Counted from the stretch's first letter, positions 18,536 through 28,393 are shown. The stretch: 64,000 nucleotides of DNA from Erythrobacter longus (GCF_000715015.1 NZ_JMIW01000009.1:102396-166395); one strand, 5' to 3'. A program made the numbers and translations. Notes: generated by a model from the letters alone, not told the origin.

Positions 18536-19480
18536 CTAATAGCCTTTCAGCCACTCCTTACGCGCATCCCAAATCTTCGCCCATTCGGTTGCGGTTTCTG
18601 AATTACCGGAAAGACGCGATTGGACGATCGATCCAAGCCTCCGGTTCGCAATCCAGAACCACATCAGCATACGCCCTATTGGCGCAAGTGCGCTAGGCCA
18701 GTGATCGTCGATCAAGCTCACTTTGGCACGCATGAGCTTGATCTGCTTTTGACTGCGCAGCGTCGTCGAGGCCCCAACCAGATGCATGATCTGCGCATCG
18801 GGCGTTATCATGGGAGAATAGCCAAGCCTGGCTGCACGAAGGCACATATCGGCTTCTTCGCCATACATGAAATACTTGCTGTCAAAGCCGCCAAGCTCGT
18901 TCCACAAAGAGCGCTTCAACAAGAAGAAACAGCCCACCACGATATCGACTTCGCGCACGCTATCGCGTTTCCAGCCACCGATAGCCTCTGGATTGAAGAA
19001 ACGTGAGTTCGGGAATGCGCGGCTAAGGCCGAAAGCACTGCAAAACAGGCTCCAAGGCGAGGATTTCTTCCAGCATGATGCCGGGTTTAGTGAGCCATCA
19101 GGATAGACTGTGCGTCCCCCCACAATACCAGCTTGAGGGTTTTCTTTTCCAAAGTTGAGCAAGTTCACAACAGCGTCTGGATGGGTTTCAGTGTCAGGGT
19201 TGAGCAGCAGGAGCCAATCGGTCTTAGCTTTCGCTGCCACCCGGTTGTTCGCCTCTGCAAAGCCCAGGTTCTCATCATGCGCGATCAATTCAACCTGAGG
19301 GAATTTTTCAGCGATCGCCTCGGCAGAGCCATCCGCTGATGCGTTGTCCCAGACAACGACATGCATCTGAACATCGCCTGCGTTTTCAAGCAGGGTTTCG
19401 ATCGCTTTCAACGTCAGTTCGCGCGTGTTCCAGCTGACGATGATGATCGTTACTTCGGCGCTTTGAGGTGGGGCAAGCAT
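18536..19480 (-). CDS. Family GT2 glycosyltransferase (WbbL/rhamnosyltransferase-like)
   Basis: Inverting GT-A enzyme of 314 residues. The N-terminus VTIIIVSWNTRELTLKAIETL, the DNAS motif (VVWDNASADGS), and the DxD-equivalent LLLNPDTE are all present. The acceptor-side block GGFDSKYFMYGEEADMCLRA is the typical WbbL/RfbF-type sequence found in rhamnosyltransferases. Nearby rfbABCD genes make a rhamnose donor plausible, but this is inference. It is a single leftward gene diverging from the spike-module genes. Confidence 0.85.
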   Translation of the reverse strand: MLAPPQSAEVTIIIVSWNTRELTLKAIETLLENAGDVQMHVVVWDNASADGSAEAIAEKFPQVELIAHDENLGFAEANNRVAAKAKTDWLLLLNPDTETHPDAVVNLLNFGKENPQAGIVGGRTVYPDGSLNPASCWKKSSPWSLFCSAFGLSRAFPNSRFFNPEAIGGWKRDSVREVDIVVGCFFLLKRSLWNELGGFDSKYFMYGEEADMCLRAARLGYSPMITPDAQIMHLVGASTTLRSQKQIKLMRAKVSLIDDHWPSALAPIGRMLMWFWIANRRLGSIVQSRLSGNSETATEWAKIWDARKEWLKGY

Positions 19481-19672
19481 GATGAGAAAAAGGGCCTGTT
19501 TGCAGCAAGTGTATGTTCTTTAGCCCCACCCATTACGCAATGGAGCGCGAACAGTCACGGACAAACAAAGCTGACGACTGAGGTTTTCTTGCCATCACCA
19601 AGACGGAAAACAATAACTTTCCTACATCAATTGTTCTTCTTATGTTCTTTTCGAATCCAAGGAGAATAGAAA

Positions 19673-19939
19673 ATGCCCCAAGACCCTTTTTCAAGCACTG
19701 ACAGTGTCACCTCCCCTGCGCGCGAATGGTTCGATATTGTGCCCAACGACAATTCAGACCTCAGTTTTGTCCCAAAAGCCATCTTTGTCGGAACAGGCGG
19801 GGATTTGGTCGTTTCCAGCGCCAGCACAAACACTGAAGTCATCTTCCGCAATGTGCCAAGCGGTTCGGTCTTAGACATTCGCCCTGCAGCGGTTCGCGAA
19901 ACAGGCACCACAGCTACGGACCTGGTGGGGCTGATCTGA
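19673..19939 (+). CDS. Spike-base-like protein (RCAP_Rcc01079 family)
   Basis: Small beta-rich protein of 88 residues with no signal peptide. The layout matches my recollection of the spike-base family named after Rhodobacter capsulatus Rcc01079, a head-spike component of the gene transfer agent: SPAREWFDIVPNDNSDLSFVPKAIFVGTGGDL, split over the N-terminal half, and the closing motif TGTTATDLVGLI. A strong ribosome site AAGGAG precedes ATG 19673. The stop overlaps the start of the following large fibre-like gene as TGATG, so the two are translationally coupled. Family assignment is from motif memory, not a search. Confidence 0.6.
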   Translation: MPQDPFSSTDSVTSPAREWFDIVPNDNSDLSFVPKAIFVGTGGDLVVSSASTNTEVIFRNVPSGSVLDIRPAAVRETGTTATDLVGLI

Positions 19940-22902
19940 TGGTAGGGTTCGGTTTTGGAACCGGCTTTGGCAATGAGTTTTCACGGTTTGCGCATTTTTC
20001 GGATGGGCAGCCGGCAAACCAGGGTTTGAAGCCAGGTAGCAATTGGGACGGCGCGCCCTCCAGCGGCTTTGCAAGTGTTCCGACCGATCCGGCGCGCACC
20101 ACTGCAAAGCCGGTTTGTCGCTTGCTCACCCCGCCACGGCAAACCGTGCGGATTGCGAATGTGATCGGCGTGTTTGCAGCGGCCAACAATGACGGATCGT
20201 TGATCCCCAATCTCGGGCTCTCGCATGTGGATTTTCATTGCGAAGGCAACGTACTTCGCGTCGAAAGTCCGACATTCCGCACTTTTGAGCGCGCGGATGG
20301 TTCGACCTATGAAATACTGGGTTGGTGGGTCACATTGAGCAAGCCATCGGGCAAAGAAGGCATCGCACACGTCTATGCCGAAGCCGTGCCCAGCGATGGA
20401 TCGATGCAGTCACGGATTTCAGGGCCTTTCAGCTATCTCATGGCATCGAAGACCTTCGATTATGATGTGACCGTGGCGGCGAGTGGCGGCGCAGACTTCC
20501 TTAGCATGGAAGATGCCTTCACCCACCTCAGAGCCCAAAATGCTCAGCACCCACGGGTCCGTGTTCTTGAGAGCGGTGAATATGATTTGGGTAATGCCAA
20601 TCGTCATTCACCGGCAGGTTGGTGCAGGATTGAGGCGGATGCGCCGGTGACGTTTCTTCAAGCACCCCCGGCGCTGGAAGGGGATTTCACCCGCATGCGG
20701 CCAGGCATGGAAAGCCTGCACTTCAAAGGCCCTGAGATCACAATCGACTTTGTCGAAACCTTGGAGTTTTACACCGAACTTGAAGATGGTGAGCATTGGC
20801 TTGATGGGATACACATCGTCCAAAGTCGGGGGCGCGAAAACCTTTGGCGTTCAGTTCCGCGAAACATCATCCCCGCCTTATTTCGCAACGGCGCTTGGTT
20901 CACTGATTGCGTTGTGACCGATGTGAATGATGTGTTCGACAAGGCTCCGCTGGTGCGTGGATGCAGAACTTCGGCAACATGGGCAGATTTGGCGCAAGAC
21001 GCCTTGTGCTTTGTTGCGAACGAAGTCGAAGACCACTCAAGCGCATTCTATTACACAAATGTCGACGCCATGGGCCTCACCTATTCCGGGACTGGAACAG
21101 CGACAGTCTCGATCCGCAATTCGCCGCGAAGCCTTGTCCTGAGAGTGGATGGCGTTGACGTGGCCAGCTTTGCATTTGATGGCAGTGAGCAGGCTTTTAG
21201 GGATGATACGAACTACCGCGTTGCAAGCGCCGTAGATTGGGTCAATTCTCAGACGGGTTGGTCCGCGGCGCTTCTGGATGATACACGAGCCGGCGTTTCT
21301 TTATCTCCTCCCGGGACCACCAATGGAGGAGCGCAAGAAGATATCGCAGTGCCAGCCACGCTGCCTACCCACTTCGACATCCACTCAGACATTTACCAGC
21401 TGCCGATCTTGCCTGAATTTCGGGAGAATATGGTCTTTGCGTTTAATCGCCTGTGGCAAATTGACGCACAGAACATCTTTATCCAGGACCGGCCCGGGGT
21501 GCTCGATAGCGTTGTTATCGGCAATGCGCTGTACAACAACCTTGGTACGCCGGACGAAGGGCTGCAATCTGACCTTGGCGGGATGATCAGTCACGGGGTG
21601 TTTGCGCATAACACCATGGCAACGCAGCGCGCTTTGATTTCATCTGATGGTCAAGGCGGCGATATCTACTCCCTGATTGCCAACAATGTGATCCTGCGTA
21701 TGACCGTGCGAAACGGCGACCCGATCCCACCTGCCTTAACGGTGAGAGACAATCACGTTGTGCAGGAGGTAGGACTTCCCGCAGGGCTGGAAGGGACATC
21801 AAGCGGAGGGGATAGCACAACGCTCTTCAACGATGCCATCAACGGCGACTTTACCCCCACTGGAGACTTGCTCATCAACGGGGCGTCACCATCTGTTGCG
21901 AATGATCTCGTCGCAGGATCATTCCCTGAGATTGCCAGCAAAGGGGCACTCGCCGCCGTTGCCACAATCAACACAGGTGATCCATTGCCGTCATGGAGCA
22001 TCGCGCCCTCTATTACCGGCATAGCCGAGGTCGGGGAAACCTTGACGGGTGATGATGGCGTTATCGAAAATGGGGCAGTGAACGATCGGCAATGGTTGCG
22101 AGGCGGGCTTGCGATCCCGGGCGCGATCAACACCAGTTACACTCTGGTTGCTGACGATGAGGCCACGCTCATCGCATACGCGGTCGAGGCAACTGGCCCG
22201 GGAGGCGTCAATTTTGCCGTCAGCGCAGACGTTGGGCCTATCGCAGCAGCGACTGGGCCAGGAGATGATCTGGTGCTTGTCGATAGCGTTCAGGGCGGCG
22301 GCTCTGCAGGCTCGGCATCGGCAACAGGCCTTATCGCGTCCGGCGCCAACAGACAGGTGTTTGCCATGGTTGGTGCAGGCACAAGCGATGCGGTCAGCAA
22401 CATCGGCTGCGTCATCACCGGTACCAGCGGCACAGTCGCCATGACCCGGGTCTTCTTCAGCGGCACACAAAGCGCCAACCCAGCAAGCTCTCTGGAGGCA
22501 TTTGCCGGGTTTGTGATTGATGAAGCGAACCTGCCGGGTGATGGGCCTTATGACCTTGTCGCAAGTGCAACTGGAGCAAATGTTCCAGACAAAGTTGGCA
22601 TTGTTGCAAGCTCTGTCGCCAACGCGCCCATTTCGCCCACTATCGCGTTTGAGCGCTCTGCCAGCATTACGGCCAGTGCTAGCGCAGATGGCACTCTTGT
22701 ATTGGCGGGGCTTGGTTCAAGCACTGCTACGAGCGGAGCGGCGATGACCGGTGCGACCCAAGTGGAAAACCTGTTTTCCTACGGAGACGGCATCCAGCTT
22801 GGTTGGGCCATGGCGGACACAGGACCACTCACAGTTACAAACTCCGTTAATGGTCGTAACGTAAGCGCGCTTGTCCTGTTCGAGCCTGCCCCCGTGACTT
22901 AG
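19939..22902 (+). CDS. Large right-handed beta-helix spike/fibre-like protein
   Basis: A 987-residue protein with no signal peptide. The Gly/Phe-rich N-terminus (MVGFGFGTGFG) leads into a beta domain. A probable right-handed parallel beta-helix (about residues 175-640) follows, with VTVAASGGADFLSMEDAF marking the usual entry of pectate-lyase-like spikes. Next is an Ig-like repeat with GETLTGDDG and TSYTLVADDEA (about 685-780), and a Ser/Ala/Gly-rich C-terminal domain. Translational coupling to the spike-base gene suggests it is the fibre mounted on that base, as with rcc01079/rcc01080. It could instead be a surface polysaccharide-binding or depolymerising protein exported without a Sec signal. 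Confidence 0.55.
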   Translation: MVGFGFGTGFGNEFSRFAHFSDGQPANQGLKPGSNWDGAPSSGFASVPTDPARTTAKPVCRLLTPPRQTVRIANVIGVFAAANNDGSLIPNLGLSHVDFHCEGNVLRVESPTFRTFERADGSTYEILGWWVTLSKPSGKEGIAHVYAEAVPSDGSMQSRISGPFSYLMASKTFDYDVTVAASGGADFLSMEDAFTHLRAQNAQHPRVRVLESGEYDLGNANRHSPAGWCRIEADAPVTFLQAPPALEGDFTRMRPGMESLHFKGPEITIDFVETLEFYTELEDGEHWLDGIHIVQSRGRENLWRSVPRNIIPALFRNGAWFTDCVVTDVNDVFDKAPLVRGCRTSATWADLAQDALCFVANEVEDHSSAFYYTNVDAMGLTYSGTGTATVSIRNSPRSLVLRVDGVDVASFAFDGSEQAFRDDTNYRVASAVDWVNSQTGWSAALLDDTRAGVSLSPPGTTNGGAQEDIAVPATLPTHFDIHSDIYQLPILPEFRENMVFAFNRLWQIDAQNIFIQDRPGVLDSVVIGNALYNNLGTPDEGLQSDLGGMISHGVFAHNTMATQRALISSDGQGGDIYSLIANNVILRMTVRNGDPIPPALTVRDNHVVQEVGLPAGLEGTSSGGDSTTLFNDAINGDFTPTGDLLINGASPSVANDLVAGSFPEIASKGALAAVATINTGDPLPSWSIAPSITGIAEVGETLTGDDGVIENGAVNDRQWLRGGLAIPGAINTSYTLVADDEATLIAYAVEATGPGGVNFAVSADVGPIAAATGPGDDLVLVDSVQGGGSAGSASATGLIASGANRQVFAMVGAGTSDAVSNIGCVITGTSGTVAMTRVFFSGTQSANPASSLEAFAGFVIDEANLPGDGPYDLVASATGANVPDKVGIVASSVANAPISPTIAFERSASITASASADGTLVLAGLGSSTATSGAAMTGATQVENLFSYGDGIQLGWAMADTGPLTVTNSVNGRNVSALVLFEPAPVT

Positions 22903-22919
22903 TCACCGCTTTCGTGAGG

Positions 22920-24380
22920 TCACGCACTATGATCATTGGGCCTTAGCCGTTTGCGGCTTTGCTCAATGATCATGGTGCGCAACTCAGCAGGAACGACAAG
23001 CACCGCACCAAGCAGTGTGAGAGATCCGACAATCACCCCGGCCAGCAGCTTGTATTCAGGTGCTGGCAGCATCTCCACTGTCATTATCGCAACCAACAGG
23101 CCTAGTGTGGCTGGGATCTGGGTAAACCAGAACCGCCAACTTCCGAAGCCTGAACTGGCGACGAGGAAGAGCGCCTCGAACGTGCGCCTGAAGAGAAAGG
23201 CGCCCACAACTCCCATCAACCCGTATGTGTTAGCGCAGTATAAGAGCAAGGCGAGGTAGGGCACGATCATGCTGAGCTGAAACTTGGCAACAAAGGCCCC
23301 GCGCTCCTGCGATTGCAAGAACACAGCCATCGTTTGAACGATTGCCGTCACGTAGAAAGCGCACAAGAGCCAAGTGCCTACTTCGACAGATTGCGGGTCC
23401 AAATTATTGCCGAGCCAAACGACCAAAAGCGGTTCAATCAGATAGATCAGACCCACGATCATCGGCGCAAAACACGCCGACATTACAATCGAATAATACA
23501 GCGCCATTTTCTGCGCTTTTACGCCCGCGGAGACTGAGAGGCGGGGAAAGAGCACTTTGATGAGCGACTGTGGGATCAATTGGAGACGGCTGACGATCTG
23601 AAACGGGATTGTGTAGGCGGCGACGGCAATTGCGCCCAATTGCGCACCAATGACCATCCGATCCAAGGTTAAGAGCAACGGCGCAACAATCGCGGTTGCC
23701 ATGATCCAGAACCCAAATTTCAACAGAGCCTGGGACCGATGCCAGCTCACGCGAGCCTGCTTTCCGCGCAGCTGTGAGCGCCAAAGATCAAGCAGCAGAA
23801 ACAACAACCCGAGGCAATAGGCGGTAAGGCTGGCCCACAAGAGGACAACCATATTGGCCCCAAACATTTGCGCAAACAGCAATGCCAGAAGTGGAAGGCC
23901 CCCATTGCACACCATCATCGCCAGCGAGGCAGTGGGAAAGCGCTCTTTGCCGATCAAAGCTCCAAACACCGCGCGCGAAACACCGCTGACAAAGCTGGAT
24001 ACGCCAATAAGCCAAATGGATGCGACAAGCTCGTGCTTTACTGCTTCGCTCACTTCAAAAAACTGACTGAAAAACACAAACGCGACAACGCTCGCCAGAA
24101 CGGCTGTGGCAGGGCTGACGACTAAGGCGGTTACAAGGCCCGTTACCATCGTATCGCGGGCCGTTTGCTCATCATCCTCTGCGCGCGCAACAGCATGCGT
24201 AATGGCTGTTCCCACTCCTTCAAGAATGTGCGCCGAATAAATCAGGAAAAGCCAACATAATGCCAGCGCACCATAACGCTCGGCCCCAATTGTACCGAGC
24301 AGGAACGGCAAGGTGATGACCGTGATAAAGACAGGCACAACGCTGCCTGCGATGGAAAAGAGGCTGTTCCTGGCTAGCAT
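22920..24380 (-). CDS. Wzx-type polysaccharide flippase (MATE/MOP superfamily)
   Basis: Translocates lipid-linked repeat units across the inner membrane. The 486-residue product is almost wholly hydrophobic with about 12-14 membrane segments, starting MLARNSLFSIAGSVVPVF. ATG 24380 is chosen because it lies 23 bases after the upstream polymerase stop and gives a normal N-terminus. The frame is open upstream to 24788 but this would overlap the polymerase gene. Last gene of the leftward rfbA-to-wzx operon. A 10-bp inverted repeat lies within its 3' end. Confidence 0.85.
   Translation of the reverse strand: MLARNSLFSIAGSVVPVFITVITLPFLLGTIGAERYGALALCWLFLIYSAHILEGVGTAITHAVARAEDDEQTARDTMVTGLVTALVVSPATAVLASVVAFVFFSQFFEVSEAVKHELVASIWLIGVSSFVSGVSRAVFGALIGKERFPTASLAMMVCNGGLPLLALLFAQMFGANMVVLLWASLTAYCLGLLFLLLDLWRSQLRGKQARVSWHRSQALLKFGFWIMATAIVAPLLLTLDRMVIGAQLGAIAVAAYTIPFQIVSRLQLIPQSLIKVLFPRLSVSAGVKAQKMALYYSIVMSACFAPMIVGLIYLIEPLLVVWLGNNLDPQSVEVGTWLLCAFYVTAIVQTMAVFLQSQERGAFVAKFQLSMIVPYLALLLYCANTYGLMGVVGAFLFRRTFEALFLVASSGFGSWRFWFTQIPATLGLLVAIMTVEMLPAPEYKLLAGVIVGSLTLLGAVLVVPAELRTMIIEQSRKRLRPNDHSA
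22929..22973. repeat. Inverted repeat at the convergent 3' ends
   Basis: Arms ATGATCATTG (22929-22938) and CAATGATCAT (22964-22973) are perfectly complementary. An inner hairpin GCCG-TTTG-CGGC lies between them. The element is inside the last codons of the flippase gene, 27 bases from the fibre gene stop. It may act as a folding terminator for the rightward gene, although no T-run follows. Confidence 0.4.
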
Positions 24381-24403
24381 AACTCTTGGCCGGACCCAGG
24401 GTC

Positions 24404-25822
24404 TTAGCGCGGGTTTGGCGTCTGAGGCGCGATTTGAGGGTTTGCCCCGCGCACCATCTGTTTTGGCATCATCTGCCCCGGCATCATCGGCTGTCCAACC
24501 CGCGCTCTGCTGATCGCAATCATGCACGACGTTGCAATCCCAAGCGCGATCATAAAGAAGACATTGGCTTCCGAGAAAAACGTCACTGTCATCGAGATGA
24601 AGATCAAAACAGTCAGCATAATGTTCAATCCAACGACCAAGTTCCGGTCTGCGCGCGCAAGGAACGTTGCGTTTCGACCAAGCGAGAACATCACTATGAG
24701 TAGTGCAATCGCGAACAAAGCGGGTGTCACCAATCCGTGCCGAAGAGCCATCGCGAGAAAATGAGCATCGATCGCGTCTGTCAGCCATGCCGGCTTTTCG
24801 TATACGGCAAACCCGATACCAAATAGCGGGTTATCCATCACCGTCTCGCTCCCGTATCTCCATTGCAATCGACGAATATAAGCAGTCGCAGGATTGAGAG
24901 TGAAACGGCTGATAACGCCAACTATACCGCCTTGAAGGGCAATCTCCGCAAGAACACCGTAAAACGCGATCACAGCGGCCAAAAGCGGCCAACGCAAAGG
25001 GCGAAGGACTGGCAAAAGCCGGTCAAAAAGAACCATCCCTGCACCCAATGCCAAAACGAGAAAAGTGGCAGAGGAAAGCGAGAAGAATGCCGCAGAACAT
25101 GCAAATACGCCCGCCAAAAGGGCTCGGCGTTTGAGGCCACTCATAAGATAAACGGGAAGCAAGCCTCCGAGGATCACTCCTCCGAGAATTGGAAATGAGA
25201 AAACACTGTAGGCTCTCCGAAGCCCCAATCGGATTTCATAAAGGAGATTAAGAGAGCCCTTTGCGACGCCGCCTTCATAATTCACAGCGCTGCCAAAAAT
25301 TGATGTGTAGAAAGGCCTAATAAATAGCTGTCTCGACATGCTCTCTACCACAAAGAAAAAGGCAGCAAACACAATACCGGGCAGAATTAGAATTAGAACT
25401 CGGCGCAAATCGTTAAGATTGGAAATTGACCCACGCGCGATCAAGTAAGCTCCGAAAGTATCGAGAACAATCGCAAGTGAACGGACACCGCCTTGCGCGA
25501 TCCCATACAGGCTCATGAAAGACAACACCATCCATACGCAACCGATGGCGACTAGCATATCGACCGAAGCGGCGCGGCCTGTTGTCTTAGGAGCCAAGTA
25601 CACGAGAAATGGCAGCCCGATAATTATTGCGATGCGGAATGCGTAAAGGTTTAGCCCGCCAACAACGACTTTGACCTCAATTGGAAAAAGCAGGAAAGAG
25701 TAGAATAAAAGGACAATCGGCAGCACCCTTAGATTAGGGTTCAAGCATTTCTGACGAAATGGCTGCGGCAGCCGAACCGGTCTCGGGTCAGGTATTCGCC
25801 TCAAGTCGCTTTCAGAGTTCAT
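24404..25822 (-). CDS. Wzy/O-antigen-ligase-like polymerase
   Basis: Integral membrane protein of 472 residues with about eleven hydrophobic segments and a large periplasmic loop. Its position between a pyruvyl-transferase gene and the flippase, and the pattern of a Wzy_C-like loop (TLNPATAYIRRLQWRYGSETVMDNPLFGIG, in parts), support a repeat-unit polymerase. The C-terminus is an odd Met/Gln/Pro-rich tail with PMMPGQMMPKQM, absent from typical family members. Start at ATG 25822 (MNSESDLRR), 24 bases after the previous gene. Confidence 0.75.
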   Translation of the reverse strand: MNSESDLRRIPDPRPVRLPQPFRQKCLNPNLRVLPIVLLFYSFLLFPIEVKVVVGGLNLYAFRIAIIIGLPFLVYLAPKTTGRAASVDMLVAIGCVWMVLSFMSLYGIAQGGVRSLAIVLDTFGAYLIARGSISNLNDLRRVLILILPGIVFAAFFFVVESMSRQLFIRPFYTSIFGSAVNYEGGVAKGSLNLLYEIRLGLRRAYSVFSFPILGGVILGGLLPVYLMSGLKRRALLAGVFACSAAFFSLSSATFLVLALGAGMVLFDRLLPVLRPLRWPLLAAVIAFYGVLAEIALQGGIVGVISRFTLNPATAYIRRLQWRYGSETVMDNPLFGIGFAVYEKPAWLTDAIDAHFLAMALRHGLVTPALFAIALLIVMFSLGRNATFLARADRNLVVGLNIMLTVLIFISMTVTFFSEANVFFMIALGIATSCMIAISRARVGQPMMPGQMMPKQMVRGANPQIAPQTPNPR

Positions 25823-25846
25823 AGCTTGTCAACCAACCGCTGAGAA

Positions 25847-27178
25847 TTAGAGGATAGAACGTCGGACGCGCGCTTGAACGCGGGCATTCAAAATCTTTGC
25901 GCAGACGTCCGATTTTTTCGCCCACCGTAAGATCGTTCGCTTGAGTTCAGCCCTCCAGTTTTTCGTAGGGACCAAGTCAAGAAGCAGCAGTTTCTCGACA
26001 GTATCTTGCGACAAGCTCTTCGTCGGCCCTTTTTGCCTTTCCAAGCTTTGTGCGAGACTGTCAAAGGCCTTCAGCGCGGTGGTGATCGCCGCTTTTCGAT
26101 TGTTTTCGCGATCCTGACCGACACTTTCAACGAATATATCGCATATCGCTGGAATAGTCATCGCCATACCGAAATCGACACCGGCAGCCATAAGCGTTTG
26201 GCGATGCTTACCTTCAGCCTTTCCCTTACCGACATAGCCCGCAAAGGGCAGACCGAAAGAAACCGCGGTGACACAGGCATGCAGCGAACTGGTAATGACC
26301 CCCGCACTCATCCCAAGTATTGCTGCTGTAGAAATGATGTCCTTGCTTTCCAACGGGGCAAGCTGAATTTGGCTTTCATCCAAACCTTTATGAATCAACA
26401 ATTCGCGCGCGGTCTGAAGAGTGCGCCGGTCATCCATGAAATGACAAACCGGAACCAGTAGCACCGGCACGTCCATTTGCTTGGCGGCTCGCGCGACTTG
26501 ATCACACCATTCCCCGAGGTCATTGGTGAGGTAAGGCGCTGAGATGTGAGCAACCATGTAACGGCCGATCTCATAATTGTCGGGCAACCATTTGAGTGCC
26601 TCCGACGCCCATTCCGGCGAGGTCTTTAACGTCGATAGCGCGAAAACAGGATCAACCTCGACTGGAAATCGGCCCCCCAATCGTGCTGCTGTAACAGCAT
26701 CACGCACGCTTACTGCGGTCGCATAAGACAGCGCATCGCCGATCTCGTCTGGCGCGTCCTGGTGCACATTTGGCATCCCAACACTGTGAACATAAAAATC
26801 AGTAATCCCTTGAGAAGCAGCTAATGTGGGCGCCAGCCACAGGCGCGCATAAGCACTCAAAGTTGCAGCCGGAAAATTGAAGGTCCCAGCGCTATGTCCA
26901 AGCCAAATCGTTTCACCGCCGCATAAAATGAGCGCATCCTCAGGAAAATCGACATTGGTGAGCTTACTCGGAAGAGGCCTGATTGGACCATAATCCATGA
27001 TGCCCGCCGACTGCGCCATCGGCGAGTAAAAGCTGAAATCAACCCCCGGTATGCGCTCTTGCAACAGATGCATGTAGACATATGGAAACAAACAGTCTCC
27101 GTAATTGGCGACATCAAAGGTGCCAACCAAGCCGATCCTTTTTGCCGGCTGGGATGTGTTGTTTTGATCTTGCATCAA
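25847..27178 (-). CDS. Polysaccharide pyruvyl transferase family protein
   Basis: Probably adds a pyruvate ketal from phosphoenolpyruvate to a sugar of the repeat unit. The 443-residue product has the N-terminal VGTFDVANYGDCLFPYVY pattern, ILCGGETIWLG, a central VSVRDAVTAARLGG block and a C-terminal VITSSLHACVTAVSFGLPFAGY block. This last conserved S-x-L-H-x-x-x-x-A-x-x-x-G-x-P motif is the hallmark of CsaB-like enzymes. It lies within the leftward exopolysaccharide operon. The modified sugar is unknown. Confidence 0.83.
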   Translation of the reverse strand: MMQDQNNTSQPAKRIGLVGTFDVANYGDCLFPYVYMHLLQERIPGVDFSFYSPMAQSAGIMDYGPIRPLPSKLTNVDFPEDALILCGGETIWLGHSAGTFNFPAATLSAYARLWLAPTLAASQGITDFYVHSVGMPNVHQDAPDEIGDALSYATAVSVRDAVTAARLGGRFPVEVDPVFALSTLKTSPEWASEALKWLPDNYEIGRYMVAHISAPYLTNDLGEWCDQVARAAKQMDVPVLLVPVCHFMDDRRTLQTARELLIHKGLDESQIQLAPLESKDIISTAAILGMSAGVITSSLHACVTAVSFGLPFAGYVGKGKAEGKHRQTLMAAGVDFGMAMTIPAICDIFVESVGQDRENNRKAAITTALKAFDSLAQSLERQKGPTKSLSQDTVEKLLLLDLVPTKNWRAELKRTILRWAKKSDVCAKILNARVQARVRRSIL

Positions 27179-27231
27179 GGTGGAACCTCAGATTTCGTTC
27201 GATATCGATTTAAAAGAAGAATTGTTGGGTT

Positions 27232-28383
27232 CTAAGGCCTGAGTAGCCTAGCAACATTGAGCAACAATTGCGCGCGCTCTGTCCCGACTGCCCTATATTC
27301 AAACTGATCTACTTTTTCGCGAGCCTTAATTGAGAGCGAACGCCGAAGCGGTTTGTCCATTGCTAGCTTACGCAACGCTTCCGCAAGCGCATGGGTGTCA
27401 CCCGCGGCCACAATCATTCCAGTAACATCATGCTCGATGAGGCGAGCAGCCCCCATTGGGGTCGTGATGACAGGTATTCCGCAAGCCGCCGCTTCGTATG
27501 TCACTTGCGGTCCACCTTCCTCGAAAGTCGGAAAGACAAAAACGTCGCAAGAGCGGTACAGCGACGCAACGTCGCTGACAAAACCAAGGTGGCGTACTCC
27601 GGGTTTCGAACAAGCATCATCGATCATCGGCTGGAGGCACGGCTCGGGCGCGCCTGCCATTATAAGTTCGCCATCGACTGCTGCCATCTCCCATGCCTCC
27701 AGCAGCGTGGATATTCCCTTTCGCACATTCATCAGCCCAACAAAAACAGCGCGAAACCGCGTGGTGTCATCCGACATGGTGGGCGCGGTATTCGGCGCAA
27801 AGCGCGATGCAGTCCAACCGAATGTCGATGAAAGAATGCGATCCCTTGCAACACCCAAAGCAAGCAAGGCAGCATCAACTTCAGCATTGGAGGAGAAAAT
27901 GAAATCGTGCAGCGCCAGCTCTGCGTTCTCGCGATCAACCATAGCTTGTGTCAATCCGTGCGTTGGCTGGACACCGGCCGCCCGATAGGCCTCATCAAGG
28001 ACGGGTTTAGCGTGCGCGAGCGGGCTGTTGATCATTTCGCGCACACAGACCATGCCTTTTGCTTTGGCATAGCTTACCAGATCGGCGGGTGTGTTGGGCC
28101 AGAAATAGGCGATGGTCCCGGGCTCGGCCGAATCGACCGCAGCGCGGAAAGCCCTTCTTAGCAATCGCTTCGTGAAGGGAGACACCAGCTTGAATGGCAA
28201 TTTGCGAAGCAACCGTCCCCCCGAATCAACCGCCGCGACGCTCTGCGGAAGCTGCGCGCGCGCGCGCTGGACGAAAACAGTTGTTTCGATGCCCTGACTG
28301 GCAAAATGCTCGATAATCCGCACACAGCTTTCCGCCGGTCCCCTGCCGGTATAGGAATGTGGTAGATAGACTAAGCAGTTCAT
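27232..28383 (-). CDS. Family GT4 glycosyltransferase
   Basis: Retaining GT-B transferase of 383 residues starting at ATG 28383 (MNCLVYLPHSYTGRGPAE). The longer open frame to 28545 overlaps rfbB and is not used. The donor-binding half has AVFVGLMNVRKGISTLLEAW and FPTFEEGGPQVTYEAAACGIPVITT, which contains the E-x7-E motif. It begins 10 bases after the rfbB stop in the operon. Both donor and acceptor are unassigned; dTDP-rhamnose supply in the same operon makes a rhamnosyl transfer possible. Confidence 0.83.
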   Translation of the reverse strand: MNCLVYLPHSYTGRGPAESCVRIIEHFASQGIETTVFVQRARAQLPQSVAAVDSGGRLLRKLPFKLVSPFTKRLLRRAFRAAVDSAEPGTIAYFWPNTPADLVSYAKAKGMVCVREMINSPLAHAKPVLDEAYRAAGVQPTHGLTQAMVDRENAELALHDFIFSSNAEVDAALLALGVARDRILSSTFGWTASRFAPNTAPTMSDDTTRFRAVFVGLMNVRKGISTLLEAWEMAAVDGELIMAGAPEPCLQPMIDDACSKPGVRHLGFVSDVASLYRSCDVFVFPTFEEGGPQVTYEAAACGIPVITTPMGAARLIEHDVTGMIVAAGDTHALAEALRKLAMDKPLRRSLSIKAREKVDQFEYRAVGTERAQLLLNVARLLRP

Positions 28384-28393
28384 AATTGGCCTT

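Noticed and set aside
22893..22905. GTGAC-TTA-GTCAC hairpin at the fibre gene stop, considered as a terminator
   Set aside because: Only five base pairs and no T-run; too weak to call.
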